DNA of 64,000 bases from Ligilactobacillus ubinensis (GTDB lineage: Bacteria > Bacillota > Bacilli > Lactobacillales > Lactobacillaceae), in the NCBI RefSeq assembly GCF_024160875.1, contig NZ_JAIULA010000007.1:1-64000 (forward strand), in the 5' to 3' direction. The position numbers and the translations under genes are program-made. Below are positions 28,159 through 37,314 of the stretch, in pieces. How positions within the stretch are numbered: position 1 is the stretch's first letter; each line of letters starts with the position of its first letter. Below the pieces are notes generated by a model that was not told the DNA's origin, ran no database searches, and was given only the letters and a program-made list of their open reading frames with translations.

Positions 28159-29250
28159 ATGAAAAAACTGCTATCAGATTGGAAAGGTTATTTAATGACT
28201 GGTATTTCATATATGTTACCAATCGTTATTGGTGGTTCTTTGCTTGTAGCAATTACTAAGATTTTAGGGTTATGTTTTGGAATCACTAGTTTTGACACAT
28301 ATACATCAGGTGTTTGGTATTATGTTAATCAAGTTACTAATGTAGGTTGGACAGCAATTGGTTTGCTTGATTTAGTTTTAGCTGGTTATGTAGCATATGC
28401 AATTGGCGATAAACCAGCTTTGGCCGCAGGATTTGTAGGTGGTGCAATTGCATCAAGTTCAAATACTGGTTTTATAGGTGCGCTTATTGCTGGATTTGTC
28501 GCAGGATATTCAGCACGTTGGTGCACAGAGAAGATTAAAGTTAATGAAAAATATGAATCAATTAAACCATTAGTTATAACACCACTAATTTCAACGTTAT
28601 TAGTGGCTGTTATCAGTGCCATTATATTGGCGGTACCTCTATCATGGCTTAATAAATCATTATTGCATTGGATCAAGGCAATGTGTACAAATGGTACAAG
28701 CTCTGTAGTTTTAGCATTAGTGATGGGTGCAATGATTGGATCTGATTTAGGTGGACCAATAAACAAAGCCGCATGGGCTGCAGGAAATGTGTTATTAGCT
28801 GAAAATGTATATACTCCAGCAATGATTACTAATGTTGCAATTGCAGGGATTCCTTTAGGATATGCAGTAGCAACAACTTTACAAAAAAATAAATTTTCGT
28901 CGGAGCTTATAGATGCAGGTAGAAGTGATTGGTTTATGGGATTTATTGGAATAACTGAAGGTGCTATTCCTTTTACTTTAATTAATCCATTAAAACTTAT
29001 TCCATTAAATATGATAGCTGGTGCATGTGGTTCAGCAACTGCAATTATATTAGGTGCACAAGCAAAAATACCTCCAGTAGGTGGTATTTATGGATTTATA
29101 ACAATTCACAATGGCTGGGCATATCTTGTTGGTTTAGCTGTATGTGCTCTGATTATAGGAGCTTTTGCACCTCTTTTAGTTGATTTTACGAATACAGCTG
29201 TTGATGAATTGAGTACAGATGATAAAAATATAGATATAACTTTTGAATGA
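28159..29250 (+). CDS. PTS EIIC, fructose family (mannosylglycerate type)
   Basis: A 363-residue permease with about nine helices. MTGISYMLPIVIGGSLLVAI near the start, DKPALAAGFVGGAIA, IGSDLGGPINKAAW and GITEGAIPF are the fructose-family EIIC signatures. ATG at 28159 follows AAAGGGG; an upstream in-frame start would overlap the IIB gene. With IIA and IIB it forms a complete transporter. The neighbouring GH38 enzyme points to an alpha-mannoside substrate such as 2-O-alpha-mannosyl-D-glycerate, as in the E. coli mngAB system; the sugar specificity is inferred from context only. Confidence 0.92.
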   Translation: MKKLLSDWKGYLMTGISYMLPIVIGGSLLVAITKILGLCFGITSFDTYTSGVWYYVNQVTNVGWTAIGLLDLVLAGYVAYAIGDKPALAAGFVGGAIASSSNTGFIGALIAGFVAGYSARWCTEKIKVNEKYESIKPLVITPLISTLLVAVISAIILAVPLSWLNKSLLHWIKAMCTNGTSSVVLALVMGAMIGSDLGGPINKAAWAAGNVLLAENVYTPAMITNVAIAGIPLGYAVATTLQKNKFSSELIDAGRSDWFMGFIGITEGAIPFTLINPLKLIPLNMIAGACGSATAIILGAQAKIPPVGGIYGFITIHNGWAYLVGLAVCALIIGAFAPLLVDFTNTAVDELSTDDKNIDITFE

Positions 29251-29373
29251 TATTAGTATAAAGGTATGTGAAAAAATAAAGAATTAGTTTTTAATTATTC
29301 ACTATAAAAGATTATTTTATAGATAGAAGACGTATTAAACATCTTTTTAATTGCTAGGAGTGTGTTGCTTATT

Positions 29374-31986
29374 ATGGTAAAAGGATACTTAGTAAATCAT
29401 ACTCATTGGGATAGAGAATGGTATTTTACTGTTCAAGACTCTCAAGTATTGAGTGATCAGTTGTTTACAGAAATACTGAATGAATTAGAAAATTATCCAG
29501 ATGCAAATTTTACATTAGATGGACAAACATCAATTTTAGATGAATATGTTGCATTACACCCAGAAAATATTGAACGAATAAAAAACTTGGTAAATAGAAA
29601 ACAGTTATTCATAGGACCTTGGTTTACACAAACTGATGCATTAATTCCAAATGCAGAATCAATTTTACGAAACTTGATTATAGGAATTAATGATTCCAAA
29701 AAAAAATATGGGTATCCAATGATGATTGGATATTTACCTGATACATTTGGATTTAATGCACAATTACCAATGTTGTTAAATCAGGTTGGGATTATTGACT
29801 TTATTTGCTGGAGAGGAATAAATTTTAAACGGCAAGCAAAATCAACTTATTTTGAATGGAAAGGATTAGGAAAGAACAAAGTTTATGTTGCTAGCTTTCC
29901 TTTAGGGTATTATACAGGACAAATAACAGTTGAATCAAAAAAAAATTTACAACAATTTGTTAAGGAAAGATTGGATAAAGGAATAGAGTTTGAGAGTGAG
30001 AATGGAGACAATGATGAAGTCTTGATTCCTTCAGGTATAGATCAAATGAATATTGTTCATAACATTTCAAATACAATAAAAGAAATTAATAAATTAAGTA
30101 AATATAAGGTAGTAATAGGAACATATCCAGCTTTTATGAAAATTTTGCATAAAAAAAATTTGAATAGTTTTCGCGGAGAATTAAGATATCCAACATACTC
30201 TAGAGTTCATAGAACAATTGGGTCTGTAAGGTCGAGATTTAAGAGAAAAAATTTTCAGTTAGAAGAAATTATTATAAAAAGAATTGAACCATTGTTAGTA
30301 ATTGCACAAAAGGCTGAAATAGAAGTGTCAAATGGATTAATAATAAAATTGTGGAAAAAGCTATTGGAGTGTCAACCGCATGACACTCTAGGAGGAAGTA
30401 TATCGGATAATGTTGCTGAAGATGTAGACCATCGTTTTAAGGAATGTTTTGAAATTGCTGAAGGTATAGAAAACTATATAAAAAAAAGAATAGCGCAACG
30501 TTTAGAACTTAAGGAAAATGATATTTTAATTTTTAATACTAATACTACTAAATTTAAGGGAATGAAAGAGATAACTTTTCTAACTGATTCGAAAGAAATA
30601 AAATTTTCCAAGAAGTATAATTCTCGTATAATGGATGAAACATATGTACCTGTTAGAAAAAATATAATGCGTCAAACTTCAAAGGGATTTGAGTATGCCG
30701 ATGAGCCAGGATATTATAAGATAAAAGCGTTAGTTGATATAGAACTCCCTAGTATGGGTTATAAAGTTATATCTTTCGAAAAAAGCGATGATACAAGAGA
30801 TAATATGCTACAATTTTCAACATCTTCTGAAACATATATAAAAAACGAATGTATACAAATTAATTATGAAAATGGTAGTTTTGATATAATTGCGGGTAAT
30901 AAAAAATATACAAATATTATTAGATTATATGATTCTGGAAATGATGGCGATACTTATGACTATTCACCATTACGAGGTGATAAGGAGCTTGAATTGCCAT
31001 GGAAGGGTAATATAATAAAAGAAAAAACTGATGGAATTGAGAAATTGATATTAAACGGAAGCCTTGCTTTACCTAATGATTTAATTGATAGAATTGCAGA
31101 AAATAAAAATATAAAAAAGATGCCATATAAGTTGATAATTACGCTATGTAGAAATATAAATAGGATAGATTATAAACTTGTTTTTGATAACCAGGTATTA
31201 TCACATAGATTAAGATTAAAAATAAACATAGACTTTAAAAATGATGAGTTTATTACTCAAATTCAAGGAGGATTTACAAAAATAAAGAACAAACCAATAG
31301 CAGATGATTGGGAAAAAGAATTTGTGGAAAAACCTGTTAACATTTATAATTTTGACAAAGCAGTGGGGACAGAAGAAGGAATTTTTCTTTTTACAAAGGG
31401 TATAAAAGAATGTGAAAAACAAAATGATGGAGTTTATGTGACGTTAATGGCAACGACTGGACAATTAGGAAAACCTAATTTATTGTGGCGTCCGGGTAGA
31501 GCTTCGGGGGATACAACTAGTGTAGGGCACACTATGACACCTACACCTTGTGCACAAGAATTGGGAATTAATGAGTTCGAATTTGCTATTAAGTTGTATG
31601 ATGAGTTTGATGAAGGGATTGTGGCAGAAGATATAGAAGAATGGCTTTCTCCTAGTATTAGTTATCAAAATCAACATTTCAATTTATTCGTTAATAGATT
31701 AGATAACAAAATATGGGATATAGAGTTTGATAGTAAAAAAATTCAGCTTTCAAGAGAGACAAGTTTTCTAAATTTGCGTACCAGTGCTACGATATCGGCA
31801 TTATATCCATCATATACAGTAAAAAAGGCTTTCATTATAAGATTAGCAAATCAGACTAAGAACAGTATAGATATTACAAATTTAAAAGATGACGGTTATG
31901 TAATTGTAAATGCTCTTGAAGAAAGGATTAAGCAAGATTATGTTATTAGTCCATATGATATGATAACCTTATTAAAGAAAAATTGA
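29374..31986 (+). CDS. GH38 alpha-mannosidase (MngB-like)
   Basis: An 870-residue glycosidase. The N-terminal VNHTHWDREWYFT supplies zinc ligands (His11, Asp13), and Asp123 in GYLPDTFGFNAQ is the probable nucleophile. The motif CQPHDTLGGSISDNVAEDVDHRF near residue 335 carries the third zinc ligand. The C-terminal half is beta-rich as in the family. It is cytosolic, with no signal peptide, so it acts on imported substrate. Its place behind a fructose-type PTS matches E. coli mngB, which cleaves mannosylglycerate 6-phosphate. ATG at 29374 fits the family N-terminus, but AGGAG is 13 bases away; a TTG at 29365 is an alternative. A 120-base gap separates it from EIIC. Confidence 0.9.
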   Translation: MVKGYLVNHTHWDREWYFTVQDSQVLSDQLFTEILNELENYPDANFTLDGQTSILDEYVALHPENIERIKNLVNRKQLFIGPWFTQTDALIPNAESILRNLIIGINDSKKKYGYPMMIGYLPDTFGFNAQLPMLLNQVGIIDFICWRGINFKRQAKSTYFEWKGLGKNKVYVASFPLGYYTGQITVESKKNLQQFVKERLDKGIEFESENGDNDEVLIPSGIDQMNIVHNISNTIKEINKLSKYKVVIGTYPAFMKILHKKNLNSFRGELRYPTYSRVHRTIGSVRSRFKRKNFQLEEIIIKRIEPLLVIAQKAEIEVSNGLIIKLWKKLLECQPHDTLGGSISDNVAEDVDHRFKECFEIAEGIENYIKKRIAQRLELKENDILIFNTNTTKFKGMKEITFLTDSKEIKFSKKYNSRIMDETYVPVRKNIMRQTSKGFEYADEPGYYKIKALVDIELPSMGYKVISFEKSDDTRDNMLQFSTSSETYIKNECIQINYENGSFDIIAGNKKYTNIIRLYDSGNDGDTYDYSPLRGDKELELPWKGNIIKEKTDGIEKLILNGSLALPNDLIDRIAENKNIKKMPYKLIITLCRNINRIDYKLVFDNQVLSHRLRLKINIDFKNDEFITQIQGGFTKIKNKPIADDWEKEFVEKPVNIYNFDKAVGTEEGIFLFTKGIKECEKQNDGVYVTLMATTGQLGKPNLLWRPGRASGDTTSVGHTMTPTPCAQELGINEFEFAIKLYDEFDEGIVAEDIEEWLSPSISYQNQHFNLFVNRLDNKIWDIEFDSKKIQLSRETSFLNLRTSATISALYPSYTVKKAFIIRLANQTKNSIDITNLKDDGYVIVNALEERIKQDYVISPYDMITLLKKN

Positions 31987-32011
31987 TAGAAAAAACTATT
32001 CTTTAAAGAAG

Positions 32012-32045
32012 AAACTTAATTTAAATAAAAATTAGGTTTTTTTTA
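32012..32045 (+). terminator. Terminator of the mannosidase operon
   Basis: Stem AAACTTAATTT/AAATTAGGTTT with a short A-rich loop and a long T run. Confidence 0.8.
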
Positions 32046-32075
32046 TATAGTGGCTGCTGAATTAGGCTCTTAGAT

Positions 32076-33503
32076 TTAAGCTATTTGGTTTGTTCGATAA
32101 CTAATTTTTAAATAAATATCGTTAGTTTTGACGGTAAGTAAAAGTTCCCAAGAAAAAAAGCGTAAAACCGTTTCAATATTGGCCATCATGACTCCAAAAT
32201 CAATTGAAACGGCAATAGTAGTGGCTGTTTTAGCGCGTACTAACCCTAACCCACATTTGTGCTTGATGAACGAAAAGCTGCGCTCGATTTTTCCACGACG
32301 GTTTTCAGCATCCCGGGCTGCCGCATTAGCTACTCGCTGTTCCGCTTGATCAATATATTTGGGTTTGCGTCCCAGTTTGGGGCCAATTATTTTAATACCA
32401 TGTTTCTTGGCAAAAGCGATGTTTGCACGGTTCCGATATAATTTATCGGCCAGAACTTCATCTGGATAGTAATCATAAAGATGCTGATATCGTTCTATCA
32501 CATTTTGGAAGTTGGTACTCTCATTAAAGGCATTGAAGTCAACCCGTTCAATTTTAATGATGCCGTTTTGAATGGTATAGGGCCAAACTTAGTGTTCTGT
32601 CGGGCTTTTTGCGCTTGGTTGGCCGCACATAAGGCTGTGCCAGACTAACGATGCGATCCTTAACTATATGAGTCTTATTTTGATACATGAAATTCTGTTG
32701 TTCAAACAGTTGTTGAATCGTCGCAGCTTAGCCAATTGACGTTCTGACAGCTGACCCCCTTGTTCACGTAGCTCGTGGACGTAACGTAAGTCGCGTCGCA
32801 CATACTGTAGTTGCACTTTAACCTGATCCCGGGTTTCCTTAGCTGAACGTCGAGGCTTCTTGGTGAAACAAACATAAACTTTGTGGGCTTCCCGCTTGTA
32901 TGTTCGAGGAATCTGAGTGTTTAATTGGTGAGCCAACTCAGTAATGAACTTTTCAAGCGTTGTACGAGCTTGATTGAGTAGAGAATAATCTTGCGGAAAG
33001 CGAATGTTTACCAGTACGACCGTCGCATCCACAATAATTGTTCGATCATCAGCCAAAGGCTGATTCAGCTGTTGTTTGGCCCAGTCACCCATGATTGTTC
33101 GCAGCTCAGGGCTAATGGGTGCAATTCGCCTGCGAAAGACAGTCATGGCAGAAGGACTGAAAGATAACTCAATTTGATATTTGGTTAGCCCAATGAAGTA
33201 CTGGTAAGCTGGTGTATCACGAATCGCATTAACCAGTTCAACATCTGACAGGTTAGTTGCTTGTTTGATTAATTGAGCACCGAAAAATAGTCGAAAAGCT
33301 TTTTCGGCTCGACCAACTTTTGACGGAAAAGTGGTGATGTAAATGGCTTCCAACTTAGACCAAGGTAACTGGTTGGCCAACTGAGTCCACTTATTTTGGG
33401 GACTCAAAGCAACGCCTAACTCTTGTCCAAAAGAATCGATTGAAAGTTGAACTATTTTAATCCGATAAACCATTTTCTGTACCCCGTTTTCTAACAAATG
33501 CAT
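32076..33503 (-). pseudogene. Decayed IS5/IS1182-like DDE transposase
   Basis: The N-terminal part (33503-32664) reads about 270 residues with the DUF772-like segment AEKAFRLFFGAQLIKQATNL and the first catalytic Asp in TIIVDATVV. The C-terminal part (from about 32590 down to 32076) reads GIIKIERVDFNAFNEST, then VLADKLYRNRANI and the catalytic Glu region RGKIERSFSFIKHKCGLGL. Between them the frame changes near 32710, again near 32620 and again near 32590, so at least two frameshifts break the gene. It is clearly less AT-rich than its neighbours, a sign of foreign origin. The probable start is ATG at 33473. It separates the mannosidase operon from the DeoR/HAD pair. Confidence 0.85.
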
Positions 33504-33542
33504 GGGAAACGGCGAATTGACGCCATATCACATGCATTTGTT
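33493..33542. repeat. Inverted repeat upstream of the decayed transposase
   Basis: A perfect 12-bp stem, AACAAATGCATG with its complement, surrounds an inner GGCG/CGCC pair. It lies just before the transposase start, so it may block read-in transcription or mark the element end. No matching inverted terminal repeat could be confirmed near 32050. Confidence 0.55.
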
Positions 33543-33592
33543 ATACAATAAATATCATATACTAACCATTAAATTAGTTATTTTATAATTAT

Positions 33593-34402
33593 TCAGTATC
33601 CACTAAGTAAATTATGAATGCCAAAAGCTACACCGTTATTATCGTTTGTTTTTGTAATAAATGTAGCTTTATTTTTAACATTAAAGGATGCATTTCCCAT
33701 TGCAATGGATGTTTCAACACATTCAAACATTTTTAAATCGTTTTCGCCATCACCAAAAGCAGCTAATTCTTTTTTTTGTAAATTTTCTTCTGATTGAATA
33801 AAAGCAATGCCATTATTCTTAGTAGCATTTAAACTAGTTATTTCAAGATGATTATTGTCGGAAAGTTGAACACTAATATCTTCAAAATGAATTGTTTGAA
33901 GCATCTTTTTAACTGCTCGCAATTGGGACAAATCAAAACTTATTAACATGATTTTATAAATTTGAAATTCTTTTGAATGTATTGTTTCAAAGTTCTTATC
34001 TTCGACGGGTTCTATATGGGTAATTTTCTTTTGAAAATCGCTATACATATTAGTATTCGTGACAAACCATTGTGCTGAACTGTACCAATTGATAGCTATT
34101 TTAGGAAATTTATAATTGATTAAATTAAAAATAGCCATAACAGTATTTGTTGCAATATATTGACAAAAGAACTTTTCAATATGCTTTGACTTTTGTTCAA
34201 ATATTAAGCCACCATTAAAGGCAACTTGTTTATTAGATAAGTGTAATTTTGCTAAGGCAAAATGCATTTCGTGTGGCGAACGTGCAGAAACTAATGTTAT
34301 TGGGACAGGACAATTCTGAATAGTTTCAATATTCTCTTGACTAATTTTACCGTTGGAATCTAGTAAAGTACCATCCATGTCTAAAAAAATGTGTTTAATC
34401 AT
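33593..34402 (-). CDS. Cof-type HAD phosphatase
   Basis: A 269-residue hydrolase of the haloacid dehalogenase superfamily, Cof/IIB subfamily. Motif I is FLDMDGTLLDSNGKIS with nucleophile Asp8 and acid Asp10, motif II is VSARSPHEMHFAL, and motif IV is AAFGDGENDLKMFE near residue 216. These enzymes dephosphorylate sugar phosphates or related metabolites in the cytosol. It is downstream of a DeoR regulator with only four bases between them, so the pair forms one operon and the phosphatase may act on the regulator's sugar-phosphate ligand. Its end is close to the decayed IS. Confidence 0.92.
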   Translation of the reverse strand: MIKHIFLDMDGTLLDSNGKISQENIETIQNCPVPITLVSARSPHEMHFALAKLHLSNKQVAFNGGLIFEQKSKHIEKFFCQYIATNTVMAIFNLINYKFPKIAINWYSSAQWFVTNTNMYSDFQKKITHIEPVEDKNFETIHSKEFQIYKIMLISFDLSQLRAVKKMLQTIHFEDISVQLSDNNHLEITSLNATKNNGIAFIQSEENLQKKELAAFGDGENDLKMFECVETSIAMGNASFNVKNKATFITKTNDNNGVAFGIHNLLSGY

Positions 34403-34406
34403 TGTA

Positions 34407-35159
34407 TCACACCTTTAAAATTTTTAAATTTGAATTAAACCAGTGAGCTTCTGTTCTTGTTAAAAAAGAATCTGTTATGAGGGTATTTATTTGACTACAA
34501 TCGCAGATTTTGTAAGGAGACGAAGTATTACCAAATTTATATTTTGCAGAAACAAGGATAACTTCTTGAGATTGTTTAATAACATTTCTCATCAAAGTAG
34601 CATCGTTTTCATTGATAACAAAGGCGCCATGTTTATTTACTGCAGAAGCACCGATATATATTTTTTTAAAAGATAGATTTTTAATTTCAGTTAGAGCAGT
34701 CATAGAATATGTGTAACGATTAGAATTATCAACAGCTCCACCTATTATTTCGATTTTTAAATTTCTATTTTGAATGAAGGCAACAACATTATCGATCGAA
34801 TTGGTTATAATTGTTACACCATTTTGCTTAATGAATTCACCCATTTGGACAAGTGTAGTTGATGTTCCTACAAAGTATAGACCTGGTGTGGAAATTGTTT
34901 GTGCTGCTAATTTAGCCATATTTATTTTAGTTGTTGAAAGTATATGTGTTCGAGTCAAATATTCTGGAACACCAGACATATTGGTAGCAGCAACACCACC
35001 ATAAATTTTAGTTGCTTGACCAGTACTGGCAAGTTTTAAAATATCTCTTCGGACAGTATCTAAAGATACGTTAAAATAATTTTTTAAGAAACTGGTACTA
35101 AGTTCAGGATTGTCAACTAATAATTTTTTTATTTCTTGCAATCTATGTTGTTGTGACAT
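34407..35159 (-). CDS. DeoR-family sugar-phosphate-responsive regulator
   Basis: A 250-residue repressor-type protein. N-terminal helix-turn-helix with LLVDNPELSTSFLKNYFNVSLDTVRRDILKL (interrupted here after the recognition helix), then a DeoR C-terminal sugar-phosphate domain with GLYFVGTSTTLVQMG and the IIGGAV block. ATG at 35159 lies after AGAGGTGAG; a longer reading to 35216 has no ribosome site. It is the first gene of a two-gene operon with the HAD phosphatase. A nested palindrome at 35241-35276 upstream is the likely operator. Confidence 0.88.
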   Translation of the reverse strand: MSQQHRLQEIKKLLVDNPELSTSFLKNYFNVSLDTVRRDILKLASTGQATKIYGGVAATNMSGVPEYLTRTHILSTTKINMAKLAAQTISTPGLYFVGTSTTLVQMGEFIKQNGVTIITNSIDNVVAFIQNRNLKIEIIGGAVDNSNRYTYSMTALTEIKNLSFKKIYIGASAVNKHGAFVINENDATLMRNVIKQSQEVILVSAKYKFGNTSSPYKICDCSQINTLITDSFLTRTEAHWFNSNLKILKV

Positions 35160-35240
35160 AAATCTCACCTCTTCTAAGTGTATTTTAACAGTAGTCTTTA
35201 GAGATACAATAGACATTTGTTAATATCTGATTATTTTTAA

Positions 35241-35276
35241 GTAAGTATCTGATACTTACGAAATAATTGCGTAAGT
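35241..35276. promoter_or_regulatory. Nested palindromes, probable DeoR operator
   Basis: GTAAGTATC-T-GATACTTAC (35241-35259) is a perfect 19-bp palindrome. Its right arm also pairs with a third copy, ACTTACG-N9-CGTAAGT (35254-35276). The unit GTAAGT thus occurs three times in alternating orientation about 85-115 bases upstream of the DeoR gene. Such arrays suit a multimeric repressor. Confidence 0.55.
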
Positions 35277-35441
35277 TAGGCTAAAAAATCTATTTTACAA
35301 TAAATATATCAATTTATTTTTCTAGATTAGATAAATTTAAAAAGTTTAAATTGGCAAGATTTTATTAGGAGTGTTAAGCTTAATAAGAGTATTTTTAGAA
35401 TAGTTGAAACAGTTTTATTTTTTTTGGAAGCAGGTTATTTT

Positions 35442-36248
35442 TTGAAAGCAAAAATTTATGTTGTCAGTCATAAAAATTTATCATTACCTAATGATGACTT
35501 ATATTATCCAATTCAGGTTGGAGATAAAAGGCATAGAAATAGCGGATACTTACAAGATGATATAGGTGAAAATATGGCTGCAAAAAATGCATATTATTGT
35601 GAGTTAACAGCGCAATATTGGATTTGGAAAAATCAAAGCGCTGATATACAAGGAATTGTTCATTATCGCCGTTTTTTTGCAAACTATATGGGGAAAAATA
35701 AAGTCATGACAGATAAGCCATTTGATTTTATTTTACAAGCAGGATTATTACAAGAAACATTAGCGAAATATGATATGATTTTACCACCAAAAGAAACCTT
35801 TTTTGAAGCTAATTTATGGTTGCATTACAGGTTTCAGCATCATATAGTATGCTTTAAAGCTGTACAAAATGTTATTGAAGAAGCTTATCCAGATTATATA
35901 GCAGCTTTTGAAAAGGTCATGTTTCATCAACGAAGCGCGCATATGTATAATATGTTTATTGCGCAAAGGCATGTTTTTACAGAATATAGTGAGTGGCTGT
36001 TTGATGTTTTAAAAAAAGTTGAAAATATCATTGATATCAGCAGTTATTCTGCATATGAACAACGAGTCTATGGCTTTTTGAGTGAATTTTTGTTAAATAT
36101 TTGGGTTACTAAAAATAATATTAATACGATTGAAATTCCTTTAGTATTAACCGAACATCGTAATTATTTAACGGAAGGTATAGAGTTTTTCAGGCGCAGA
36201 ATGAATGATATTAGCAGAGTTGATAAGTATAATTCTAGAAAAAGTTAA
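35442..36248 (+). CDS. DUF4422 family, capsular polysaccharide glycosyltransferase-like
   Basis: A 268-residue protein matching the DUF4422 pattern: KIYVVSHKN at the start, a segment QVGDKRHRNSGYLQDDIGENMAAKNAYYCELTAQYWIWKN (interrupted here in quoting by length limits; positions about 25-65), and IVHYRRFF near residue 73. Proteins of this family occur in exopolysaccharide and glycan clusters and are considered glycosyltransferases. The start is TTG at 35442, seven bases after GGAAGCAGG. It is an orphan here, without polysaccharide genes next to it. Acceptor and donor are unknown. Confidence 0.8.
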   Translation: MKAKIYVVSHKNLSLPNDDLYYPIQVGDKRHRNSGYLQDDIGENMAAKNAYYCELTAQYWIWKNQSADIQGIVHYRRFFANYMGKNKVMTDKPFDFILQAGLLQETLAKYDMILPPKETFFEANLWLHYRFQHHIVCFKAVQNVIEEAYPDYIAAFEKVMFHQRSAHMYNMFIAQRHVFTEYSEWLFDVLKKVENIIDISSYSAYEQRVYGFLSEFLLNIWVTKNNINTIEIPLVLTEHRNYLTEGIEFFRRRMNDISRVDKYNSRKS

Positions 36249-36309
36249 AGAAAAAATTTTTACACTGTGAGTAGAACAGTTGAATAATGAAAGTTAAATC
36301 TGTGATATT

Positions 36310-36355
36310 AAAAACACACTAAAGGTTATTGAACAATACCTTTTGGTGTGTTTTT
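36310..36355. terminator. Bidirectional terminator
   Basis: Stem AAAACACACTAAAGG with CCTTTTGGTGTGTTTT and T runs at both ends lies between the convergent glycosyltransferase and NAD(P)-binding genes. Confidence 0.85.
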
Positions 36356-36362
36356 AATAGCG

Positions 36363-36998
36363 CTATTTTTCAGTACGTTGTTGAAGAAAACTGGAGTTAC
36401 CAGTAATTATTTGATTAATTTCAGTGGCAAATCTATCTCGAGCTATCGGTCGTAGAGGGGAAATTACCTTCTTTAAAATAGGTATTTTTTGAAGAAGAGC
36501 TAAACTAGTACCGGTAATATTAACCAAAGGTCGATCGGAATGATAAATTAACCCGGGATATACAAAAGAAGCTCGGGTTCCAAGGCGTAAAGATAATTCC
36601 TTTTCCAAGTTTTTTTTAGCTTGCATATAATTATGCATCCCAGGTGGAGCGTAGTTAGCAGATACAAATAAGAATTTAGTGGTAGTGTTTTCTTTTTCCA
36701 AGTATTTAATCACATTCATTACTGGGTCAATTGTTTTGGAATAATATTCTGAATAATTTTTAGCAAATAAGATACCAATGAGATCAATAACCCAATCAGC
36801 ATCTTGAAGTTCAGCTTTCCAGGTTTGTTTATCATAGAGATCAATTTTGAGCCAAGTCACAGACGGCCACCTAATGATATCTTTTTGAGTTCCACCAGAT
36901 CTTGACATGCTAACAAGTTGTAAAGAGGTATTGGTGCTAAGTATATCCATAAGACCGTGGCCAACATAGCCGGTACCACCTAAAATTACAATTTTCAT
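36363..36998 (-). CDS. NAD(P)-binding Rossmann-fold protein (atypical SDR / NmrA-like)
   Basis: A 211-residue protein starting MKIVILGGTGYVGHGLMDIL, the dinucleotide-binding loop of atypical short-chain dehydrogenases. The middle has DADWVIDLIGILFAKN and LFVSANYAPPGMHNYMQAKKNLEKEL; a YxxxK-like arrangement (Y at NYMQAKK) is present. Such proteins act as reductases, epimerases or redox sensors. ATG at 36998 follows AGGAGG. It is a single gene. No substrate can be named. Confidence 0.82.
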   Translation of the reverse strand: MKIVILGGTGYVGHGLMDILSTNTSLQLVSMSRSGGTQKDIIRWPSVTWLKIDLYDKQTWKAELQDADWVIDLIGILFAKNYSEYYSKTIDPVMNVIKYLEKENTTTKFLFVSANYAPPGMHNYMQAKKNLEKELSLRLGTRASFVYPGLIYHSDRPLVNITGTSLALLQKIPILKKVISPLRPIARDRFATEINQIITGNSSFLQQRTEK

Positions 36999-37250
36999 AT
37001 AAAACCTCCTCAAAATAACAATTGTCAATCTTTGCTTTAGTATACTGCTTTAAACAAGAAAACGGAATTAAGCAGTTTGTATATTTATATTATTTATAAT
37101 GATGAAAGAAAATGAGACAAAAGAGGAGTTAGCTAGAGAACATTAAAATCGTAAATTAGCTAATTTTGGTCTGATATTGTCTGGGGTACGATATTATACG
37201 CAACTAACTGTCTTTTTACGAGTAGTATTATACTAAATATTCATAGATAA

Positions 37251-37284
37251 AATAGTCCAGACCTATTTTATTCTGGACTATTTT
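37251..37284. terminator. Terminator for the first chemoreceptor gene
   Basis: AATAGTCCAGA pairs with TCTGGACTATT with T runs on both strands; it lies just past the end of the minus-strand chemoreceptor. The other 280 bases up to 36998 contain no further feature. Confidence 0.85.
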
Positions 37285-37314
37285 CTGTATGTCATATGTC
37301 AGTAAGCAACTTAA

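Noticed and set aside
36363-36998. Naming the NAD(P)-binding protein as an epimerase or NADH-ubiquinone subunit homologue
   Set aside because: Only the dinucleotide-binding loop is clear; substrate residues cannot be read.
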